Shown here: piece after piece, positions 32,645 to 40,966 of the stretch
Layout: each line of letters starts with the position of its first letter
How positions within the stretch are numbered: position 1 is the first letter of the stretch
From: Micromonospora sp. WMMD961
GTDB lineage: Bacteria; Actinomycetota; Actinomycetes; Mycobacteriales; Micromonosporaceae
Assembly (NCBI RefSeq): GCF_029626145.1
Contig: NZ_JARUBJ010000002.1
Span: forward strand, 4,251,501 to 4,315,500
Direction of reading: 5' to 3'
Length of the DNA stretch: 64,000 bases
Made by a program: the position numbers and the translations under genes
Notes under the pieces: model-generated
What the model saw: the letters and a program-made list of their open reading frames with translations, nothing else
Database searches by the model: none
What the model was told of the DNA's origin: nothing

Positions 32645-33448
32645 CTAGGTCGTGACCACCGGCACGGCGGCGGTGAGCGCCCAGTCGTGCCCGATGTCGG
32701 CGGCCGCGCGCAGCAGCCTCGGAAGGTGCTCCTCGCGCAGGGTCTCCAGGGAGGTCTCGGCGGCGTGCACGGTCACGTTGATGGCGGCGACGACCCGCCC
32801 GTCGCCGTCGCGTACGCCGGTGGCGACGGACCGGATTCCCGGCGCCAGGTCCTGGTCGGCGAGCGCCCAGCCCTTGGCCCGGACCTCGCGCAGCACGGCG
32901 TCGAGTTCGCCCGGTGCGGGCTGCCAGCGCGGCGTGATGCCGGAGCGGCTCGGCTCGGCGAGGACGGTTTCCAGCGTGGCCGGTGGCAGGGCCGCGAGCA
33001 GCACCTTGCCCATCGACGTCGCGGGGGCCGGGAAACGGGTGCCGATGGTGACACCGAGCGTGACGATCTTGGGGACGGCCACCCGGGCGACGTAGACGAT
33101 GTCGCTGCCGTCGAGCTGGGCCATCGAGGTCGACTCGTTGGTCTGCCCGACGAGGTTCTCCATGTGCGGCCGGGCCACGTCCCACATGTTCAGCGCGTTG
33201 ACGTACGCCATCCCCAGCTCCAGGACGCGCGGGGTGAGGGTGTGGCCGCGGCCGGCCGCGCGGACGTAGCCCAGCGATTCGAGCGTGATGAGGATGCGCC
33301 GGACGGTGGGGCGGGCCAGGCCGGTGGCGGCGGCGATCTCGCTGAGCGTCATCGAGGGGCAGGCGGGACGGAAGGAGCGCAGGACGTCGAGGCCACGCGC
33401 GAGGGCCTCGATGAAGTCGGGCCCGGCGCCCCTTCCGTTGTCACTCAT
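32645..33448 (-). CDS. IclR-family regulator (PcaR/PobR-like)
   Basis: A 267-aa IclR regulator. The N-terminal winged helix (residues 10-75) shows LSEIAAATGLARPTVRRIL, and the C-terminal effector domain has SMAQLDGSDIVYVARV and the GKVLLAALP helix. The opening FIEALARGLDVLRSF is typical of PcaR/PobR/CatR-type members that control aromatic degradation. It lies 3 bp after the amidohydrolase gene and so shares its transcript. Two 16-bp palindromes in the divergent promoter region are likely binding sites for controlling both arms. The inducer is probably an aromatic compound or ring-cleavage product (inference). Confidence 0.92.
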   Translation of the reverse strand: MSDNGRGAGPDFIEALARGLDVLRSFRPACPSMTLSEIAAATGLARPTVRRILITLESLGYVRAAGRGHTLTPRVLELGMAYVNALNMWDVARPHMENLVGQTNESTSMAQLDGSDIVYVARVAVPKIVTLGVTIGTRFPAPATSMGKVLLAALPPATLETVLAEPSRSGITPRWQPAPGELDAVLREVRAKGWALADQDLAPGIRSVATGVRDGDGRVVAAINVTVHAAETSLETLREEHLPRLLRAAADIGHDWALTAAVPVVTT

Positions 33449-33451
33449 TCC

Positions 33452-34888
33452 TCAATGCTTCCATTGCGCCGACCCGGCGTCCCACTCGGTGTACTGGTAC
33501 GGGTTCTCCAGGATGGCGGTCTCGGGGATGTCCGGGTTCATGCCGCGCTGCCACGCCTCCTCCCCCATCGTCTCGCGCAGGTGGTCGATGGTCGACGCCA
33601 CCCTGGCCCGCGCGGCGGCGAGGTCGACGCCGACAAGACGGCCGTCCCGCTTCACGACCCGGCCGCCCACCAGCACTGTGTGCACGTCGGCACGCTGGGC
33701 CTGGAAGACGACGTGGCCGTGCGGGTTCAGGATCGGGAACATCACCGGCGAGGCGTCGTTCTTGATCAGGACGACGTCGGCCTGCCGGCCGGGGGTGAGG
33801 GCGCCGATGGTGGCGTCCATGCCGAGGGCGCGGGCGCCGCCCCGGGTGGCCCACTCGACGACCTGCTCGGCACGCAGGTGGCAGTGGGTGACGGTCTCCT
33901 GCTTGGCGTGCGCCTCCAGGTGCTCCCGGGAGCGGTCCGCGCCGAGCGTGCTCCGCATGGCGGAGAAGAGGTCGCCGCTCCACCAGACGCTGGTGTCCAT
34001 CGACAGCGACACCGGGATGTCGTGGTGGCGCAGCTGCCAGGTGGGCGGGTAACCCTGGCCGGCGCTCTGCTCACTCTCGGTCGAGACGGAGACCGAGCCG
34101 CCGGTCGCGGCGATCCGGTTGTACGAGTCCTGGGTGAGCGTCGCCGCGTGCACGTAGACGGTCGACGGGGTCATGAACCCGTTCTCGTGCATGAGCCGGA
34201 TGCCGTCGTCGTTGGTGGCGCCCCACACGCCCGCGTGGGTGGTCACCGCGACGCCCAACTCCCGGGCCATCTCGAACGCGGCCCGCTCCGGGAAGGCGGG
34301 GTCGCCGGTGACGTCGAAGGCCAGCTGGAAGCCGGCCAGCTTTCCACCGTCGATCCGGCGGCGGTGGAAGTCGCGGAACTCCGGCGAGGTGGCCCACTCC
34401 CACGGCCCCTGCTGGATGTTGCCGTAGGCGAGCACGAACCGCCCGTCGACCGCCTCCAGTGCATCCACGGCGGCGTCGGCGTGCTCGGGTGTCTGCAAAC
34501 CGTGCGACCAGTCGACGGTGGTGGTGACGCCGGCGTCGACCGCCTCGATCGCGCCGAGCAGGTTGCCGGCGTAGACGTCCTCGGGCCGGAAGAGCTTGCC
34601 GGATTCGAGGTAGTACCAGACGAAGTACTGCGTCAGGGTCCAGTCGGCGCCGTACCCGCGCATCGCGGTCTGCCACAGGTGCCGGTGGGTGTCGACCATG
34701 CCGGGCATGAGGATGCCGCCGGTGGCGTCGATCTCCAGGGCGTCGTCGGGTGCGGTGAGGCCGACGCCGACCTGCGCGATCCGGCCGCCGATGACCAGCA
34801 CGTCCGCGCCGGGCAGCACGGTGTGTGCGTCGTCCATGGTGAGAACCAGGCCGTTACGAAAGACCACCGGCCGGTCGGTTGCGCTCAT
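33452..34888 (-). CDS. Amidohydrolase (cytosine deaminase/ATZ-TRZ-like)
   Basis: A 478-aa metal-dependent amidohydrolase of the deaminase/chlorohydrolase subgroup. The N-terminal metal motif is DTHRHLW, followed by His ligands in VTTHAGVWG and YVHAATL, and by the acidic ligand region in SLSMDTSVWW. These enzymes deaminate or dehalogenate nitrogen heterocycles and aminated aromatics. The ATG at 34888 fits the family N-terminus (an AAAGGA-like element lies upstream). It is divergent from the CoA-transferase/dioxygenase arm and co-transcribed with the IclR regulator. It may prepare a substrate for the ring-cleavage branch (inference). Confidence 0.88.
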   Translation of the reverse strand: MSATDRPVVFRNGLVLTMDDAHTVLPGADVLVIGGRIAQVGVGLTAPDDALEIDATGGILMPGMVDTHRHLWQTAMRGYGADWTLTQYFVWYYLESGKLFRPEDVYAGNLLGAIEAVDAGVTTTVDWSHGLQTPEHADAAVDALEAVDGRFVLAYGNIQQGPWEWATSPEFRDFHRRRIDGGKLAGFQLAFDVTGDPAFPERAAFEMARELGVAVTTHAGVWGATNDDGIRLMHENGFMTPSTVYVHAATLTQDSYNRIAATGGSVSVSTESEQSAGQGYPPTWQLRHHDIPVSLSMDTSVWWSGDLFSAMRSTLGADRSREHLEAHAKQETVTHCHLRAEQVVEWATRGGARALGMDATIGALTPGRQADVVLIKNDASPVMFPILNPHGHVVFQAQRADVHTVLVGGRVVKRDGRLVGVDLAAARARVASTIDHLRETMGEEAWQRGMNPDIPETAILENPYQYTEWDAGSAQWKH

Positions 34889-34922
34889 TCGCCACCCATT
34901 CCTTTCGGGGTACGAGGGGATC

Positions 34923-34938
34923 CCGGACCGTTGTCCGC
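34923..34938. promoter_or_regulatory. Palindrome copy A, IclR operator candidate
   Basis: CCGGACCGTTGTCCGC is an imperfect copy (13 of 16 positions) of the perfect palindrome at 35057-35072. It is 35 bp upstream of the amidohydrolase start. Confidence 0.6.
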
Positions 34939-35021
34939 TGTGCGGCCAGCCCGAGTGGCGCAAGTGTGGTCCCGGTCACGATTTCATGTCAAGGGCATGT
35001 TTCCGGCCGGCTAACGCACCG

Positions 35022-35050
35022 TTGACAGGTACCCAGCAGTGTCGCAAGCT
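35022..35050 (+). promoter_or_regulatory. Promoter of the CoA-transferase/dioxygenase operon
   Basis: A consensus -35 TTGACA (35022-35027) is followed after 17 bp by CAAGCT (35045-35050) as a weak -10. Transcription would start near 35057, inside palindrome B. A weak -10 with an operator at +1 fits a regulated promoter. Confidence 0.5.
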
Positions 35051-35056
35051 GTCTCG

Positions 35057-35072
35057 GCGGACAGGTGTCCGC
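35057..35072. promoter_or_regulatory. Palindrome copy B, IclR operator candidate
   Basis: GCGGACAGGTGTCCGC has perfect 7-bp arms around a GG centre. It overlaps the expected start of the plus-strand operon, 15 bp upstream of the CoA-transferase ATG. Confidence 0.65.
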
Positions 35073-35086
35073 AGAACGGGCGGAAC

Positions 35087-36223
35087 ATGATGCAACATTC
35101 GACCGGACCGCTGGCCGGCCTGCTCGTCGCGGACTTCTCCCGGATCCTCGCCGGGCCGTACGCGACGATGCTCCTGGCCGACCTGGGCGCCCAGGTGATC
35201 AAAGTGGAGAGCCCCGGTGGCGACGACACCCGCACCTGGATGCCGCCCACCCGCGACGGGGCCTCGACGTACTACCTCGGCATCAACCGCAACAAGCGGT
35301 CGATCGCCCTGGACCTCAAGAAGCCTGACGACCTGGCCGCCGCGCAGGAGCTGGCCCGCCGCGCCGACGTGCTGATCGAGAACTTCCGGCCCGGTGGCCT
35401 CACCCGGTTCGGCCTCGACTACGACAGCGTCACCGCGAACAACGAGAAGATCGTGTACGCGAGCATCAGCGGCTTCGGCACCGGCGCCGGTCGGGACTTC
35501 CCCGGCTACGACCTCATGGTGCAGGCCATCTCGGGCCTGATGAGCCTCACCGGCGACCCGGACGGCCCGCCGTACCGGGCCGGGATCTCCGTCTTCGACG
35601 TGATGGCCGGGCTGCACGCGAGCATCGGCATCCTCGCCGCGCTACACCACCGTGGCGAGACCGGGCGAGGTCAGCACGTCGAAGTCAACCTGCTCAGCTC
35701 GGCGCTGTCCGGGTTGGTCAACCACTCCAGTGGCTACGTCGCCGGCGGCACCGTCCCGTTCCGGATGGGCAACGCGCATCCCAGCCTCTTCCCGTACGAG
35801 CCACTGCCCACCGCCGACGGCGAGCTGGTCGTCATAGCCGGCAACGACGGGCAGTTCCGCAAGCTCTGCCAGGTGCTCGACCTGCCCGGCCTGCCGGACG
35901 ACAGGCGTTTCGGCCGCAACCAGGACCGCACGGCCAACCGCGAGCAGCTGCGGCCCCTGCTGGTCGAACGCCTCGCCGAGCGGACCACTGACGAGTGGTT
36001 CCGGGACCTGCTCGCCGCCGGCGTCCCGTGCGCGCCGATCAACACCATCGACGGCGGTGTCGCGCTCGCCGAGGAGCTGGGGCTCGACCCGGTCGTCACC
36101 GTCGCTCACGTGCCCGGCGTCCGCAACCCCATCACCTTCTCCGACACCCCGGCCCGGTACGAGCTGCCGCCGCCGGCGCTCGACGAACACGGCGAGGAGA
36201 TCCGCGCGTGGCTGAAGAACTGA
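35087..36223 (+). CDS. CaiB/BaiF-type (class III) CoA-transferase
   Basis: A 378-aa family III CoA-transferase. The N-terminal LVADFSRILAGPYATMLLAD, IKVESPGGDD and the catalytic Asp142 in PGYDLMVQAISG are typical, as is VDVnLL-like HVEVNLLSSAL. It moves CoA between organic acids. The ATG at 35087 (tandem with 35090) is preferred over the TTG/ATG-less upstream frame. The next gene, citryl-CoA lyase-like, overlaps its end by 16 bp, so the pair probably activates a dicarboxylic or tricarboxylic acid as its CoA thioester and then cleaves it. Confidence 0.92.
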   Translation: MMQHSTGPLAGLLVADFSRILAGPYATMLLADLGAQVIKVESPGGDDTRTWMPPTRDGASTYYLGINRNKRSIALDLKKPDDLAAAQELARRADVLIENFRPGGLTRFGLDYDSVTANNEKIVYASISGFGTGAGRDFPGYDLMVQAISGLMSLTGDPDGPPYRAGISVFDVMAGLHASIGILAALHHRGETGRGQHVEVNLLSSALSGLVNHSSGYVAGGTVPFRMGNAHPSLFPYEPLPTADGELVVIAGNDGQFRKLCQVLDLPGLPDDRRFGRNQDRTANREQLRPLLVERLAERTTDEWFRDLLAAGVPCAPINTIDGGVALAEELGLDPVVTVAHVPGVRNPITFSDTPARYELPPPALDEHGEEIRAWLKN

Positions 36224-36978
36224 GCTTTCCCACCGGGATCGGCACCTCCGACCCGACCACCATCTCCCTGCTCGGGCAGGACCTGGCCGCCGACCTGATG
36301 GGAACCGTGGGCTTCGGCGAGCTGGCGTACTGGTTGGTCGCCGGCCGCCGGCCCACCCCGGGTGAGGTACGGGTCTTCGAGGCGGTGCTGGTGGCCCTCG
36401 CCGACCACGGCTTCACGCCCACGGCGATCGCCGCCCGGCTGACGTACCTGTCCGCGCCCGAGTCGTTGCAGGGTGCGCTCGCCGCCGGTCTGCTCGGCGG
36501 CGGCTCCCGCTTCCTCGGTGTCACCGAGGACTGTGGACGCTTCCTGGCCGACACGCTCGCCGAGGCCGGCGAGGTGACCGACTACGACGCGGTGGCGCTC
36601 GACGCGGTCACCCGGGCCAGGCAGGAGCGTCGGCTGGTCCCCGGGCTCGGGCACCCCGTACACAAGGAGCAGGACCCGCGCACCCCCGTGCTGATCCGGA
36701 TCGCCACCGAGGAGGGTGTGCACGGCCCGCACCTGCGGCTGTTCGAGGCGATCGGACGCGTACACCCGCAGGTGCTCGGCCGCACCCTGCCGCTCAACGG
36801 TGCCGGAGTCTGCGGCGCGGCGCTGGCCGACCTCGGGCTCCCGGTCGAGATGCTGCGCGGCTTCGCCCTGCTGGCCCGCGCGGCGGGGCTGCTCGGGCAC
36901 CTCGCCGAGGAGCGACGACGGCCGCTCGGCATGGACATCTACCGCACCGTCGACCGCAACGCCGTCTACGAACCCTGA
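36208..36978 (+). CDS. Citryl-CoA lyase-like protein (small citrate synthase fold)
   Basis: A 256-aa protein with the citrate synthase C-terminal fold, shorter than true citrate synthase (about 370-430 aa), as in citryl-CoA lyases. The catalytic His region GLGHPVHKEQDPRTPVL and the LNGAGVCGAALADLG helix are conserved. Start GTG 36208 lies inside the CoA-transferase gene (16-bp overlap). Expected chemistry is retro-Claisen cleavage of a citryl-CoA-like thioester into acetyl-CoA or similar plus a keto acid. Position next to a ring-cleavage dioxygenase suggests it acts on a later aromatic catabolite (inference). Confidence 0.85.
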   Translation: MAEELSFPTGIGTSDPTTISLLGQDLAADLMGTVGFGELAYWLVAGRRPTPGEVRVFEAVLVALADHGFTPTAIAARLTYLSAPESLQGALAAGLLGGGSRFLGVTEDCGRFLADTLAEAGEVTDYDAVALDAVTRARQERRLVPGLGHPVHKEQDPRTPVLIRIATEEGVHGPHLRLFEAIGRVHPQVLGRTLPLNGAGVCGAALADLGLPVEMLRGFALLARAAGLLGHLAEERRRPLGMDIYRTVDRNAVYEP

Positions 36979-37008
36979 CCCCCTCTTGCACCCCCGAAAG
37001 GAGTGGGA

Positions 37009-37875
37009 ATGGCCTCCATCGTCGCGGTCATCGCCTCCACCCACCACCCCTTCTACTACCGGGCCAGCACGGCGACCGGCGAGGATCGACCACCGTTCGC
37101 CGACGAGTGGACCCGCAAGATCCTGGCGTTCCGGGAGACGTTGACCCGGGCCCGACCCGACGTGCTGGTGATGGTCGGCTCCGACCACTTCCACCAGCTC
37201 TGGCTGGACAACATGCCGCAGTTCCTGGTCGGCAAGGCACCCTTCTACGACGCCAACTGGTACAACGAGGAGCGCGAGTTCGGGCTGCCCCGGATGTTGC
37301 TCACCGGCCAGGAGGACCTGTCCGGGCACATCCTGCGGGCCGGGCTCGACGCCGGCTTCGACCTCGCGTTCAGCAACGAGCTACGCATCGACCACAGCAT
37401 CACCTGCCCGATCATCACGCTGCGGCCCGAGGCCGACCTGCCGATCGTGCCGATCTACACGAACATCTTCGCGCCGCCGCTGCCGCAGCCGAAGCGCTTC
37501 GTCCAGCTCGGCCAGAGCATCCGGGACATCGTCGAATCGTGGCCGTCGCACCTGCGGGTGGCCGTCATCGGGACCGGTCACCTCTCGCTGGAACTGGGCG
37601 GCCCCCGGCAGTTCGGCCCGCACGGCCCGGACCCGGAGTTCGACCAGCGGGCCGTCGAGTGGATCGCCAACGGCGACCTGGACGAGTGCCTGCGTGAGGT
37701 CACCCTGGACAGCCTGCACTCACCGGGCAACGCCACCCACGGCTTCATGGACTTCATGCTGATGATGGGCGTGGCCGGTGCCGGCGTGAAGGCCGACTAC
37801 GTCGACACCCTCGATCTGTTCCACACCATGGAGGCGTACTTCACCTGGTACCCGAACGGAGCGCCGACGGCATGA
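37009..37875 (+). CDS. Class III extradiol dioxygenase catalytic subunit (LigB-like)
   Basis: A 288-aa LigB-family non-heme Fe(II) dioxygenase. Iron ligand His12 lies in STHHPFYY and a second His, about residue 60, in VGSDHFHQ. The proposed catalytic base is about His191 in GTGHLSLELGG. It opens dihydroxylated (often carboxylated) aromatic rings at the meta position. The ATG at 37009 has GAAAGGAG 5 nt upstream; a GTG at 37003 is possible. The stop overlaps the LigA-like start (ATGA), so the subunits are translationally coupled. The order beta-alpha is the reverse of Sphingomonas ligAB. Exact substrate unknown (protocatechuate, gallate or an analogue). Confidence 0.88.
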   Translation: MASIVAVIASTHHPFYYRASTATGEDRPPFADEWTRKILAFRETLTRARPDVLVMVGSDHFHQLWLDNMPQFLVGKAPFYDANWYNEEREFGLPRMLLTGQEDLSGHILRAGLDAGFDLAFSNELRIDHSITCPIITLRPEADLPIVPIYTNIFAPPLPQPKRFVQLGQSIRDIVESWPSHLRVAVIGTGHLSLELGGPRQFGPHGPDPEFDQRAVEWIANGDLDECLREVTLDSLHSPGNATHGFMDFMLMMGVAGAGVKADYVDTLDLFHTMEAYFTWYPNGAPTA

Positions 37876-38234
37876 GCAAGTATCTGCTGAACAAGTTCCT
37901 CTTCATGGTCGACCGGGACCCGGAGCTGGTCGAGCGCTACCGCAGCGAGCCGCGCGAGCTGGTCACCTGGTGGGAGGCCGAGTGCGCCAACACCGTGCTG
38001 AACTGCCACACCGGCGAGGCGAGCAGCTGGCTGCGCCTCGACGACGTGGAGCGCGAGGCGCTGGCCACCCACGACCACGTGAAGCTGTTCGAGCTGGGCG
38101 CGCACCCGTTCCTCACCCTGACCCTCTTCATCGCCCTCTTCGAGCGGGACAACACCGAGCCGCTGGAGTACCAGAAGTCCTACGGCGCGCGGCTGGCCCA
38201 CTTCTCGATGCCCTACCCGGACATCGCGACGTGA
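37872..38234 (+). CDS. Class III extradiol dioxygenase small subunit (LigA-like)
   Basis: A 120-aa helical protein resembling the alpha subunit of protocatechuate 4,5-dioxygenase, which caps the LigB active site. Motifs LLNKFLFMVDRD and FELGAHPFLTLTLFIAL fit the LigA domain. It overlaps LigB by 4 bp and its own stop overlaps the next gene's GTG. Retention of both subunits supports a genuine two-component enzyme and not an orphan LigB-fold protein. Confidence 0.85.
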   Translation: MSKYLLNKFLFMVDRDPELVERYRSEPRELVTWWEAECANTVLNCHTGEASSWLRLDDVEREALATHDHVKLFELGAHPFLTLTLFIALFERDNTEPLEYQKSYGARLAHFSMPYPDIAT

Positions 38235-39196
38235 TCCGCGCGGCAGTGCTCACCACCTGCGGCACCGCACCGACGATCGCCCAACGGCCGGCGCCCGTGC
38301 CGGCCGACGGTGCGGTGACGGTCACCGTCGAGGCCGTGCCGATCACCCCGCTGGACGTGCTCTGTGCCGGCGGCACCAGCTACTTCGGCACGCCGGCCAC
38401 CCCGTACGTGCCGGGTGTGCAGGGGGTCGGTCGGCTCGCCGACGGCTCCCCCGTCTGGTTCGGCACGTCGGCCGGGATGCGCTCCGGCGTCGACGGCAGC
38501 ATGGCGACCACTGTCGCCGTGCCCACCGTCGATGTGGTGGCGCTGCCGGCCGGCGTACCGCTGACCCTGCTCGCGGCCCTCGGTCTCTCCGCGGTCGCCG
38601 CACATGCGGCGCTGACCCACGCCGGCGGCCTGGCGGCCGGCGAGCAGGTCGTCGTGCTCGGGGCCGGGGGTGTGGTCGGTCAGGCCGCCGTCCAGCTCGC
38701 CCTGCTCGGCGGCGCCCGGCGCGTCATCGCCGTGGCCCGGTCGGCCGCCGCCCGGGCCCGCGCCGAGGAACTCGGCGCGGCCGTCTCCGTCCCGCTACTC
38801 CCCGACGACGATGTCGCGTCGATGGCCGACCGGCTGCGCCACGCCGCCGACGGGCCGGTCGACCTCGTCCTCGACCCGGTCTTCGGTGTGCCCGCCGCGG
38901 CGGCGCTGCGGGTGCTGCGCCCCGGTGGGCGGCTGGTCAACCTGGGTAGCGCGGCCGGCGCGTCGGCGCCCATCGAGTCTGCCGTGCTGCGCGGCGGCGC
39001 TCTGCGGATGATCGGCTACACCAACAACGGGCTGTCGACCGACGAGCGGGCCGCGGCGCTGACCGTGGTGGCCGGGCACGCGGCGGCCGGCCGGCTCACC
39101 GTCGACCACGAGATCGTGCCCTTCGACGCCGTCGCGGACGCCTGGACGCGGCAGGACGCCGGCACCACCGCCGGCCGGATCGTCCTCGCGCTCTGA
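38231..39196 (+). CDS. Zinc-independent alcohol dehydrogenase/quinone oxidoreductase-like (MDR)
   Basis: A 321-aa medium-chain dehydrogenase/reductase. The N-terminal GroES-like domain (PFVPGVQG-like TPYVPGVQGVGRL) is followed by a Rossmann domain with VVLGAGGVVGQAAVQLA. No structural zinc Cys cluster is seen, so it belongs with quinone oxidoreductases and crotonyl-type reductases that use NADPH. GTG 38231 overlaps the LigA stop (GTGA), placing it in the same operon. It could reduce a ring-cleavage intermediate or a quinone by-product (inference). Confidence 0.85.
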   Translation: MIRAAVLTTCGTAPTIAQRPAPVPADGAVTVTVEAVPITPLDVLCAGGTSYFGTPATPYVPGVQGVGRLADGSPVWFGTSAGMRSGVDGSMATTVAVPTVDVVALPAGVPLTLLAALGLSAVAAHAALTHAGGLAAGEQVVVLGAGGVVGQAAVQLALLGGARRVIAVARSAAARARAEELGAAVSVPLLPDDDVASMADRLRHAADGPVDLVLDPVFGVPAAAALRVLRPGGRLVNLGSAAGASAPIESAVLRGGALRMIGYTNNGLSTDERAAALTVVAGHAAAGRLTVDHEIVPFDAVADAWTRQDAGTTAGRIVLAL

Positions 39197-39280
39197 CCGG
39201 TCCGGACCCCAGCCAGGGATCGCGGAACCCTGGATGAACCGCACCTGGTTGGGGTTCCGGCACGGTGCGACGGTCGGTCC

Positions 39281-40708
39281 ATGACAGCTTCCACCCACTC
39301 CGTCGCCGGCCACTGGATCGGCGGCGAGACCGTCACCGGCTCCGCCGGCGGCACCCTTCCCGTCGTGAACCCGGCCACCGGCGAGGTCGTCGCCGAGACC
39401 CCGGCCGGCACCGCCGCCGACGTCCACCACGCCGTCGCCGCGGCCCGGGCGGCCTTCCCCGCCTGGGCGGCGACCACACCGCAGCACCGGGCGGACGTGC
39501 TGCGTCGCCTCGGCGCCGGCCTCGCCGCCCGTACGGAGGAGATCGCCCAGGCGATCACCGCCGAGATGGGCTCTCCGATCGGCATGTCCCGCACCGCCCA
39601 GGTCGCGTTCCCGGCCGCGGTGGTCGAGTCCATCGCCGGCCTGGCCGACGACTTCGCCTGGACCGAGGAGGTCGGCAACTCACTGATCGTCCGCGAGCCG
39701 ATCGGCGTGGTCGGCGCGATCACGCCGTGGAACTTCCCGCTTCAGCAGATCGTCTCCAAGCTGGCGCCAGCCCTGCTCGCCGGAGACACGGTGGTCTTCA
39801 AGCCGTCCGAGAACGCCCCGCTGACCGCGCGCATCCTCGCCGAGGTCGCCGCCGAGGCCGGCGTACCGGCGGGTGTGTTCAACGTCGTCTACGGCACCGG
39901 CGCGACCGTCGGCGAGGCGATCTCCGCCCACCCGGACATCGACATGATCTCGTTCACCGGCTCCACACGGGCCGGGCAGCGCATCTCCTCGGTGGCTGCG
40001 GCGACCGTCAAGCGGGTCGCGCTGGAACTGGGCGGCAAGGGCGCGAACATCATCCTCGACGACGCCGACCTGCCCACCGCGGTCGAGCAGGGCCTCATGA
40101 TGGCGTTCAGCAACGGCGGTCAGGTCTGCGGCGCGTGGCCACGGATGCTGGTGCCCGCCGCTCGTCAGGACGAGGTCGTGGCGTTGGCCGTCGAGGCCGC
40201 GAAGCAGTACACCGTCGGTGACCCGAACGACGAGGCCACCCGGATCGGCCCGATGGCGTCCGAGGCCCACCGGCAGAAGGTCGTCGGGTACATCGAGCGG
40301 GGCATCGCCGACGGCGCCCGGCTCGTGTTCGGCGGCCCGGAGCGGCCCGAGGGGCTGACCGGCGGGGCCTACGTCCAGCCGACGATCTTCGCCGACGTGG
40401 ACCCGACCTCACCGATCGCCCAGGAGGAGATCTTCGGCCCGGTCCTGACGATCATCCCGTACGCCGACGAGGAGGAGGCCGTGGCGATCGCCAACGGCAC
40501 GCAGTACGGCCTGACCAGCGGCGTCTTCGGTGAGCCAGAACACGCTCTGGCAGTCGCCCGGCGGCTGCGCGTGGGACAGGTCGACGTGAACGCCGGCCAC
40601 TGGAACCCTCTCGCACCCTTCGGTGGCTACCGGCAGTCCGGCAACGGTCGCGAGTTCGGCCGCTTCGGCCTGGAGGAGTTCCTGGAGACCAAGTCCATCC
40701 AGCGCTGA
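39281..40708 (+). CDS. NAD(P)-dependent aldehyde dehydrogenase
   Basis: A 475-aa ALDH. Catalytic and cofactor residues are visible: Asn151 (TPWNFP), Lys174 (FKPSEN), Glu249 (ELGGKGA) and the nucleophile Cys283 (GGQVCGA). EIFGPVL near residue 390 closes the set. It oxidises aldehydes to acids. It lies 84 bp after the oxidoreductase gene on the same strand with no terminator seen between them, so it is probably the last step of the catabolic operon, e.g. on a semialdehyde (inference). A REP-like inverted repeat follows its stop codon. Confidence 0.92.
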   Translation: MTASTHSVAGHWIGGETVTGSAGGTLPVVNPATGEVVAETPAGTAADVHHAVAAARAAFPAWAATTPQHRADVLRRLGAGLAARTEEIAQAITAEMGSPIGMSRTAQVAFPAAVVESIAGLADDFAWTEEVGNSLIVREPIGVVGAITPWNFPLQQIVSKLAPALLAGDTVVFKPSENAPLTARILAEVAAEAGVPAGVFNVVYGTGATVGEAISAHPDIDMISFTGSTRAGQRISSVAAATVKRVALELGGKGANIILDDADLPTAVEQGLMMAFSNGGQVCGAWPRMLVPAARQDEVVALAVEAAKQYTVGDPNDEATRIGPMASEAHRQKVVGYIERGIADGARLVFGGPERPEGLTGGAYVQPTIFADVDPTSPIAQEEIFGPVLTIIPYADEEEAVAIANGTQYGLTSGVFGEPEHALAVARRLRVGQVDVNAGHWNPLAPFGGYRQSGNGREFGRFGLEEFLETKSIQR

Positions 40709-40738
40709 CCGCGCGCCTCCAGCCCGCCCTCTCCGGTC

Positions 40739-40807
40739 GATCATGGAGTTGTGGTGCCTGCTCCGCACCTGTTTCAGGTATTTTGTCGACCACACAACTC
40801 CATGATC
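40739..40807. repeat. REP/MITE-like nested inverted repeat
   Basis: A perfect 15-bp inverted repeat (GATCATGGAGTTGTG at 40739-40753, its complement at 40793-40807) encloses a 39-nt loop. The loop contains a second small palindrome, ACCTGTTTCAGGT (40767-40779). It lies 31 bp after the aldehyde dehydrogenase stop. The layout resembles dispersed intergenic REP elements and could also act as a terminator. Confidence 0.75.
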
Positions 40808-40810
40808 AAC

Positions 40811-40890
40811 GGGGCGGGGCCGGGCGGGGTGGGGCGGGGTGGGGCGGGGCGGGGTGGGGCGGGGTGGGGCGGGGTGGGGCGGGGTGGGAG
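40811..40890. repeat. G-run tandem repeat (G-quadruplex-prone)
   Basis: About 80 bp of alternating GGGGC and GGGGT blocks follow the REP-like element, mostly in 10-bp GGGGCGGGGT units. Many consecutive G4 runs on the plus strand make quadruplex formation plausible. It creates long artificial Gly-rich frames but no supported gene. Confidence 0.85.
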
Positions 40891-40966
40891 CTGGAACAGG
40901 GTTGTTGGGTTTGACTGTTGCTATCGAGGTGCCGGCCAGCGTCGGCGCCCAGCGATCGGAGAGACC

